From Prevotella sp. (GTDB lineage: Bacteria; Bacteroidota; Bacteroidia; Bacteroidales; Bacteroidaceae): a stretch of 64,000 nucleotides of DNA. Under the pieces are notes generated by a model. The model saw only the letters and a list, made by a program, of their open reading frames with translations, was not told where the DNA came from and made no database searches. Positions 9,376 through 15,513 of the stretch are shown one piece after another (position 1 is the stretch's first letter; every line of letters starts with the position of its first letter). Both the position numbers and the translations under genes were made by a program. The stretch spans positions 31,991-95,990 of the forward strand of contig SUYH01000001.1 in NCBI GenBank assembly GCA_015060535.1, given 5' to 3'.

Positions 9376-12300
9376 ATGGCTGCCTCAAAGGTGTCACTTC
9401 CCTCATTTCTCATTTCTTCATTTACATTTCTCATTTTTTATTTCTCATTCCTCATTTTGTTTTCCTCTTGTTCTGAGGAAAACAAGCTTGCGGTGGACAA
9501 GCTGAATTCTCTTTCCTATGCCTATCATTACTGTGATGTTGATTCTACCGTCAGCTATGCCCAGCGGGCATTGCAGCTTTCCGATGGCTATGTCGACGGA
9601 CGTACCGAGGCGCTCAACCATCTGGCTTTCGCTGCGATAGTGGCTATGGACTACGCGCTGGCCGACAGTCTGTTGGCAGAGGCCATCGTCCAGAGCGATA
9701 ATCAGGTCGAGCTGCTGGTCAGCTATGTGCAGCAGATGCGTCTCTGTCAGCGTCGCAGCAAGAATCGTGAGTTCTATGAGTGTCGCGAGAAGGCTGTCAA
9801 TGCCCTTCAGCGCATCAACGAGGAGCGCAGCCAGCTGTCCCTGCGACAGCGAGGCCGTTTGCTCTATGCCGAATCGGAGATGGCCATCGTCACCTCCACC
9901 TATTATTATTATGTCGGTCTGGAACGCCAGTCGGTCGAGGCGCTTCAGCTGATGGACCTTGATGCCGTGCGTCATGATACGGCCCAATACCTGAACTATC
10001 TGTATAACGTCGGGGCAGGAGGTTTCCTGACCGAGGGCACTCCCGAGCAGATACGCCACGACGAGATGGAACACCTAAACCGTTGTCTGACCATTGCCGA
10101 GCGTAATGGCTACGTCTACTTCGAGGCCCAGGCCAAGGAGGCGCTCGCTGAGCATACTGGCGAATTACAGCTGGCCGAGGAGGCCCTGCACCTGTTTCAG
10201 CGCTATGGCGATGTCTACCAGATTGCCGGTGCCTACCGTACGATGGCGTCGTGCTATCATGCGATGGGCAACGACCGTCAGGCTCTGGAATATCTGGAGA
10301 TGGCCTTGGCCGACTCTGTCATCAATCAGGCCCCCGACCTGGTGGCCAGCATCCGTGAGCAGCTGTCGGTAGCCTATTCAGCCATCAACGACAAACCCAA
10401 CAGCGACTACAATCGAAATATCTATATAGACCTGCAGGAGCAGACGCGTCAGGACCGTGAACTGGAGGCGCGTGCAGGCTTGCTCGACCAGGCTGTCAAC
10501 CAGCTCAACTGGATGATCATAGCCGTCTTGATAGCCATCGTCCTACTGCTGTTCCTGCTTTGGCTGTTCAACCATCTGAACCGCAAGCAACGTGTTGACC
10601 ACGCTTTGGACGACCTGCTGGAAGAGAAGAACGAACAGGTAGCCGAAGCCCGTCTGCGTGTCGAGAAGAACGAGCGGCGCCATCTCGAGCAGCGTGCCAA
10701 GATCTCGCTGGCCATGAGCATCATGCCACTCATCGACCGCATTCTGCATGAGGTGAAGAATCTCCATGGTCACGATGATCATGAGCGCATAGAATATATC
10801 CACGAGCTGACCGACCAGATCAACGCCCAGAACGACCTGCTGACCCAGTGGATCCAGCTCCGTCAGGGCGAGCTGACGCTCCATGTGGAGAGCTTCCCTT
10901 TGCAAGAGCTCTTCGACCTCTTGTCACGTAGCAAGTCCAGTTTCCAGATGAAGGGTATCACGCTTGATGTCGAGCCTACTGATGCTACCGTCAAGGCCGA
11001 TCGTGTGCTGACGCTCTTCATGCTCAACACGCTGGCCGATAATGCCCGCAAATTCACGGCCCAGGGTGGGCGAGTGACCATCGGTGCCGTCAGCCAGCCC
11101 GACTATGTCGAGATATCCGTCAGCGATACCGGGCAGGGCATGAGTCCTGACGAGCTGGCCCACGTCTTCGACCGTCAGGTGTCGGGAGGTCATGGCTTTG
11201 GACTGATGAACTGTCGGGGTATCATCGAGAAATACCGCAAGGTGAGCCAGATCTTCAGCGTCTGCCAGTTGCAGGCAGAGAGCGAGGAGGGACGTGGCTC
11301 GCGCTTCTTCTTCCGTCTGCCCTTAGGCAAGCTGATGATGACGCTCCTGCTCTTGGTGGGTAGCCTGGGTGTGCATGCCGATGATTTCATGGACCGCGCC
11401 CATGTCTTTGCCGATTCTGCCTACTTCTCCAATGTCAATGGCAACTACGCCCGCACGCTGCAGTTTGCCGACTCTTGCCGCTACTATCTCAATGCCCAAT
11501 ACCTCGCGCAGCGTCCTGGTGGCCATCTGCTGATGACGCGCAATGGCAGCACGGCCAGCGTTCCGCCTGAGATACAGTGGTACCACGACTCCATAGCCAC
11601 CAACTACCAGATCGTGCTCGACATCCGCAACGAGAGTGCTGTAGCCGCCCTGGCCCTTCATGAGTGGGCGCTCTATGATTATAATAATAAGGTGTACACC
11701 CAGCTCTTTAAGGAGATGAGTGCCGACAACACGCTGGCCGACTATTGCCGTACCATGCAGCAGTCGCAGTCCGACAAGCGCATTGCCGTCATCCTACTCC
11801 TGGTGCTGCTCGTGCTCATCGTGCCTGCCTACTACATGCTGTACTACCGCCATCGGCTGTATGAGCGTTTCCGTCGTGAGCGCATGCAGCAGACGAATAT
11901 CGAGATGGCTGATGACGAGTTGCGTCGTGCCGAACTCGAGAATGCCAACCTGCATGTCTCGTCGGCCGTTCTTGATAACTGTCTGTCTACGCTGAAGCAC
12001 GAGACGATGTATTATCCTTCGCGTATTCAGCAGCTCCTCGATACGGCTGATTTCGCCTCGCTCTCCGAGGTAACGGCTTATTACCGTGAACTTTACGGCA
12101 TTCTCATCCGTCAGGCCACCGACCAGGTAGAGCGTATCCATCTGCACATTCGCCCTGTCGAGTTCTATGGTCAGCAGGTGCTGGGCGACGAGAATTTGCT
12201 GCGCTATCTCTTCGAGATCTTCAAAGGCGAGGTGAAGGCAGAGCCGAAAGACGATAAATACGTCGCCTACCACATCTCTCTCACCTCTCCGCTCTCATCT

Positions 12301-12432
12301 CTCACCTCTCTTCTTGCCCGTCAGATTGTGCGCGATCATGGCGAGGCTACCAACCGTCGTGGCTGTGGCATCACGGCCGTCGACGACAATCAGATAACAG
12401 TTATTTTACCCAGATATAATGGAAAAATTTAA
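9376..12432 (+). CDS. DUF5112/DUF5113-type membrane sensor kinase-like protein with two sensor/kinase-like modules
   Basis: lipobox FSSC, TPR-like N-terminus, TM, HATPase (LADNARKFTAQGG...DTGQGMSPDEL...GHGFGLMNCRGIIEKY), second signal/TM pair, second DHp-like LKHETMYYPSRI. ORF track starts at 9340; MAASKV at 9376 is an alternative start. Confidence 0.8.
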   Translation: MAASKVSLPSFLISSFTFLIFYFSFLILFSSCSEENKLAVDKLNSLSYAYHYCDVDSTVSYAQRALQLSDGYVDGRTEALNHLAFAAIVAMDYALADSLLAEAIVQSDNQVELLVSYVQQMRLCQRRSKNREFYECREKAVNALQRINEERSQLSLRQRGRLLYAESEMAIVTSTYYYYVGLERQSVEALQLMDLDAVRHDTAQYLNYLYNVGAGGFLTEGTPEQIRHDEMEHLNRCLTIAERNGYVYFEAQAKEALAEHTGELQLAEEALHLFQRYGDVYQIAGAYRTMASCYHAMGNDRQALEYLEMALADSVINQAPDLVASIREQLSVAYSAINDKPNSDYNRNIYIDLQEQTRQDRELEARAGLLDQAVNQLNWMIIAVLIAIVLLLFLLWLFNHLNRKQRVDHALDDLLEEKNEQVAEARLRVEKNERRHLEQRAKISLAMSIMPLIDRILHEVKNLHGHDDHERIEYIHELTDQINAQNDLLTQWIQLRQGELTLHVESFPLQELFDLLSRSKSSFQMKGITLDVEPTDATVKADRVLTLFMLNTLADNARKFTAQGGRVTIGAVSQPDYVEISVSDTGQGMSPDELAHVFDRQVSGGHGFGLMNCRGIIEKYRKVSQIFSVCQLQAESEEGRGSRFFFRLPLGKLMMTLLLLVGSLGVHADDFMDRAHVFADSAYFSNVNGNYARTLQFADSCRYYLNAQYLAQRPGGHLLMTRNGSTASVPPEIQWYHDSIATNYQIVLDIRNESAVAALALHEWALYDYNNKVYTQLFKEMSADNTLADYCRTMQQSQSDKRIAVILLLVLLVLIVPAYYMLYYRHRLYERFRRERMQQTNIEMADDELRRAELENANLHVSSAVLDNCLSTLKHETMYYPSRIQQLLDTADFASLSEVTAYYRELYGILIRQATDQVERIHLHIRPVEFYGQQVLGDENLLRYLFEIFKGEVKAEPKDDKYVAYHISLTSPLSSLTSLLARQIVRDHGEATNRRGCGITAVDDNQITVILPRYNGKI
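9403..9458 (+). repeat. heptanucleotide-period array (TCATTTC)x8, inverted relative to 9325-9373
   Basis: TCATTTC TCATTTC TTCATTT ACATTTC TCATTTT TTATTTC TCATTCC TCATTTT; encodes the signal-peptide core of the downstream CDS. Confidence 0.85.
12278..12312 (+). repeat. heptanucleotide-period array (CTCTCAC)x5 inside CDS
   Basis: CTCTCAC CTCTCCG CTCTCAT CTCTCAC CTCTCTT. Confidence 0.8.
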
Positions 12433-13135
12433 GCTCATTATCGTCGAGGACGTGCCCCTCGAACTCAAAGGCACGGAAGGCATCGTACGCAACGAGATTC
12501 CCGAGGCGGAGGTCATTGGTACTGCCGACAATGAAGCCAGCTTCTGGCGTCTCATCAAGCAACAGCAGCCCGACCTCGTGTTGCTCGACCTCGGGCTGGG
12601 CGGTTCGACCACAGTGGGCGTCGAGATCTGTCGTCAGACCAAGGAGGCCTATCCGCAAGTGCGCATCCTCATCTTCACGGGCGAGATCCTGAACGAGAAG
12701 CTGTGGGTCGACGTGCTCGATGCTGGTGCCGATGGCATTATCCTGAAGAGTGGCGAACTGCTGACGCGTCGCGATGTGATGGCCGTCATGGAGGGCAAGC
12801 AACTGGTGTTCAACGAGCCTATCCTCGAGAAGATTGTCGAGCGCTTCAAACATGCCGTATCGTCGCAGCTGGCGCGTCAGGAGGCTCTCATCAACTACGA
12901 GATCGACGAGTACGACGAGCGTTTCCTGCGCCATCTGGCCCTTGGCTATACCAAGGAGCAGATCACCGGTCTGCGTGGCATGCCGTTTGGCGTCAAGAGC
13001 CTGGAGAAGCGTCAGAACGAGCTCGTACGCAAGCTGTTCCCCTCAGGCGAGAGCGTCAATGCTACCCGTCTCGTCGTACGTGCCCTCGAGCTCCGCATCC
13101 TCGATATCGACAATCTCGAACCAGACACTGATTAA
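12419..13135 (+). CDS. response regulator with receiver domain and atypical C-terminal LuxR-like/DUF5932 domain
   Basis: KLIIVEDVPLELKG, PDLVLLDLGLGGSTTVGVEICRQ, GADGIILKSGE; directly follows the sensor gene. Confidence 0.82.
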   Translation: MEKFKLIIVEDVPLELKGTEGIVRNEIPEAEVIGTADNEASFWRLIKQQQPDLVLLDLGLGGSTTVGVEICRQTKEAYPQVRILIFTGEILNEKLWVDVLDAGADGIILKSGELLTRRDVMAVMEGKQLVFNEPILEKIVERFKHAVSSQLARQEALINYEIDEYDERFLRHLALGYTKEQITGLRGMPFGVKSLEKRQNELVRKLFPSGESVNATRLVVRALELRILDIDNLEPDTD

Positions 13136-13167
13136 TTCGTAATTCCTAATTCCTAATTCCTAATTGA
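13133..13167 (+). repeat. heptanucleotide-period array (TAATTCC)x5
   Basis: TAATTCG TAATTCC TAATTCC TAATTCC TAATTGA; contains the upstream stop and the downstream TTG start. Confidence 0.9.
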
Positions 13168-13745
13168 AAAAGATTCTGCCTCATCTGGCCTTTGTGCTCG
13201 CCGGCCTTCAGCTGTTGCTGATGCTCGTGTCGTGGCTGCTCAGTGCCGCCTTTCCTGCCAGCCAGTTTCGTTCGCTGCTGACGGGCGAAGGATTGCGCTG
13301 GTTCATGGGTTCTTACGCCCATCTCGTGGCTACTCCCGTACTGACGTGGCTGTTGCTGGGCGCTATGGCTTATGGCTGTCTGTGGCGCAGCGGACTGCTG
13401 CGGCGTCCGTCAAACTATCGCGAGCGTCGTGCGCTGATGATGGCGCTCTTCGTGCTGGCTGTCGTCGTCGTGCTCATGCTGTTGCTCACCGTCGTGCCTC
13501 ATGCCGTGCTGCTCAGCGCCGTTGGTGGACTGTGGCCCTCGCCATTCTCCTCCAGCCTTGTTCCCGTCCTGGCTTTCACCGTCACGTTGGTATCGGCTTT
13601 CTACGGGCTCGTAGCAGGCCGTTTCGAAGACCTCTCCGACGTCTATCTTGCTCTTATTCAGGGCATTCGCCAGGGTGCACCGCTCCTGCTGTTCTACGTG
13701 CTACTCATTCAGATTTATGAGTCGCTCCGCTTTATGCTCAGCTGA
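13164..13745 (+). CDS. integral membrane hypothetical protein
   Basis: five or so hydrophobic segments; TTG start within the repeat array. Confidence 0.65.
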   Translation: MKKILPHLAFVLAGLQLLLMLVSWLLSAAFPASQFRSLLTGEGLRWFMGSYAHLVATPVLTWLLLGAMAYGCLWRSGLLRRPSNYRERRALMMALFVLAVVVVLMLLLTVVPHAVLLSAVGGLWPSPFSSSLVPVLAFTVTLVSAFYGLVAGRFEDLSDVYLALIQGIRQGAPLLLFYVLLIQIYESLRFMLS

Positions 13746-13786
13746 AATCCCATATTTTAGGTATTGTGTGGTTCCTGTTTTCTTCC

Positions 13787-13794
13787 TATCTTTG
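13787..13794 (+). promoter_or_regulatory. promoter -7 box TATCTTTG with -33 TTG 20 bp upstream
   Basis: TTG(13764)-N20-TATCTTTG. Confidence 0.6.
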
Positions 13795-13857
13795 CACCCA
13801 GAAACTTTAACCACATAAATAATAGCATAAAGTATTTGTTTAGTTTAGTATAAAATT

Positions 13858-13885
13858 GGGTAGACTGTGAAGTCTGCCCTTTTTT
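13858..13885 (+). terminator. intrinsic terminator
   Basis: GGGTAGACT-GTGA-AGTCTGCCC-TTTTTT. Confidence 0.85.
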
Positions 13886-13943
13886 GTGCGGTGTTTTAAA
13901 ATAAAAAATGTATATTTGCAACCCGAACTTAGAACTAAAACAG

Positions 13944-14750
13944 ATGGATATGATTAGACCGTATTTTCATGTGAGCAACGAGATGATGAATCTTGTCTCT
14001 GAAATTTCTGAACAAATTGGGGTGTTGTCAGATGGTGCTGATGCGCGTACGACAGCTTATCGACCACCGTATGATGTGATGAGCGAGGTCGATTTCTTGA
14101 GGGCTCATAGCGAGCTCTCTGAAGGTCAGACCGGCAGGGTAGGGGAGTACTCTGCCGACGGTCGGATGGTGCCACACCTGATGGCTGTACTCTTCAGTTG
14201 GGTGGCTCAGACGGATGTGCATCCGTTGATTTCGAGCTGCGTTTTTCACTACGAGTTACAACAAATCCGACCCTTTTCGGGGGGTAATGGTCGCCTCGGA
14301 GTGCTCTGGCAGTTGCTGCTGATGGCCCGTTGGCGACCCCTCTTGGCGTCAATGCCCCTGGAACAGGCTTTTCAAGCGTGTTTGCTCGATTTTGGCGAGA
14401 GCGTTGAAACCGCAAAAAGCGACCATTTCATCGAGAAGATGTTACGCTGCGTGCGCGATGTACTGACTCAGAAGGTAGAGGATAAAGTAAAGAATAAAGT
14501 AAAGAATAAAATCGCCCGAAAAGTAGAGAATAAATCTGCTGCCACAGTAGAGGATAACGCCCTGTCACGCTCGGAAAAACGCATTGTAGACCTGCTTTCT
14601 GAAGATGCCCGTCTGACCATCGGAGCCCTTGCACAAAGGGCAAAGCTGTCTGAGGCAGGCGTCAACAAAATACTGGCCTCGCTGCGCCGTAAGGGTGTCA
14701 TCGAGCGCATCGGTGCCAACAAGAATGGTTACTGGCAAGTCAATATTTAG
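13944..14750 (+). CDS. Fic/DUF4172-like family protein with C-terminal winged HTH; Fic motif degenerate
   Basis: QIRPFSGGNGRLGVLWQLLLMARW, C-terminal LSEDARLTIGALAQRAKLSEAGVNKILASLRRKGVIERIG. ORF-track start 13908 overlaps the TATATTTG promoter box. Confidence 0.8.
   Translation: MDMIRPYFHVSNEMMNLVSEISEQIGVLSDGADARTTAYRPPYDVMSEVDFLRAHSELSEGQTGRVGEYSADGRMVPHLMAVLFSWVAQTDVHPLISSCVFHYELQQIRPFSGGNGRLGVLWQLLLMARWRPLLASMPLEQAFQACLLDFGESVETAKSDHFIEKMLRCVRDVLTQKVEDKVKNKVKNKIARKVENKSAATVEDNALSRSEKRIVDLLSEDARLTIGALAQRAKLSEAGVNKILASLRRKGVIERIGANKNGYWQVNI
14472..14534 (+). repeat. 12-bp coding tandem repeat (KV[EK][DN])x5
   Basis: AAGGTAGAGGAT AAAGTAAAGAAT AAAGTAAAGAAT AAAATCGCCCGA AAAGTAGAGAAT. Confidence 0.8.
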
Positions 14751-14809
14751 TTAAACCATTGCTTTATGTCTTTTGAATTAACCTTTTGAAAACTAGATTT
14801 GTAACAATT

Positions 14810-14842
14810 AGAGCACATCCTTGTTTTGGTGTGCTCTTTTTG
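14810..14842. terminator. intrinsic terminator
   Basis: AGAGCACA...TGTGCTCT followed by TTTTT. Confidence 0.7.
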
Positions 14843-15263
14843 CTGTTTTTGCCCTATTTTGACCCCTGCCAACCCTATTCCCTGGCGTCATCCGCTTCAA
14901 AACCCAAATATCTCGCCTTGGTTTTCACGGAGCCTGTCTTTTGCTTCCGATTTTCCAGGAACGATGTCGCTGGTTCGAGTCGAGTTTTTGTGGTTCGTGA
15001 GTCTGACCTGATGTCCTCGATCGTTCGCCTTTCGTTCTAGTCGTTCGTGCGTTCGGTTCGTGATGCTCTAGGTGCTTCCCCTTCGCTTTGTTTCCTTTAG
15101 CATTCTTCATCTCCCCATCGCTACACCTCCTTTTTTATAAGTAAAATTACTAAACAAAACGCTATGTGTATATTTTACACTCTATTCTAAAACCCTTGTC
15201 AGAAACGAAAAATGGGCACCATTTCTGATGCCCATCTCTCCTCTTTTTGTCACATACACGACG

Positions 15264-15374
15264 TCACTCCGAGCGTCGTCCCGAGCCGGGATTGTCTTCA
15301 TGAGCGGCACATGACATCATGAAGAGACAGCAAGTCAGGATGGCGGCGAGCATCCATAAAAGATTCTTCTTCAT
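15264..15374 (-). CDS. 36-aa small lipoprotein-like ORF
   Basis: MKKNLLWMLAAILTCCLFMMSCAAHEDNPGSGRRSE; signal peptide plus MSC lipobox. Confidence 0.5.
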   Translation of the reverse strand: MKKNLLWMLAAILTCCLFMMSCAAHEDNPGSGRRSE

Positions 15375-15513
15375 ATCATTTTCGTTTTGAAATCTTTGCA
15401 AAGAGAGCTAAAAAGGCGCATAATTCCAAATAATTTCTCGTTTTTCTCGATAATCTTTTGTTGAATCCCAAAAAATGAGTACCTTTGCAAAGATATTACA
15501 GCCAAGACCTGAA

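Noticed and set aside
9325-9458. Possible CRISPR-like array
   Set aside because: Units are 7 bp with no spacers and no cas genes; it is a short tandem repeat array, not CRISPR.
14925-15110. 61-aa - strand ORF (..LDSNQRHRSWKIGSKRQAP)
   Set aside because: Looks like a translated noncoding or tRNA-like segment (GACTCGAACC is the complement of a T-arm motif); no coding support.
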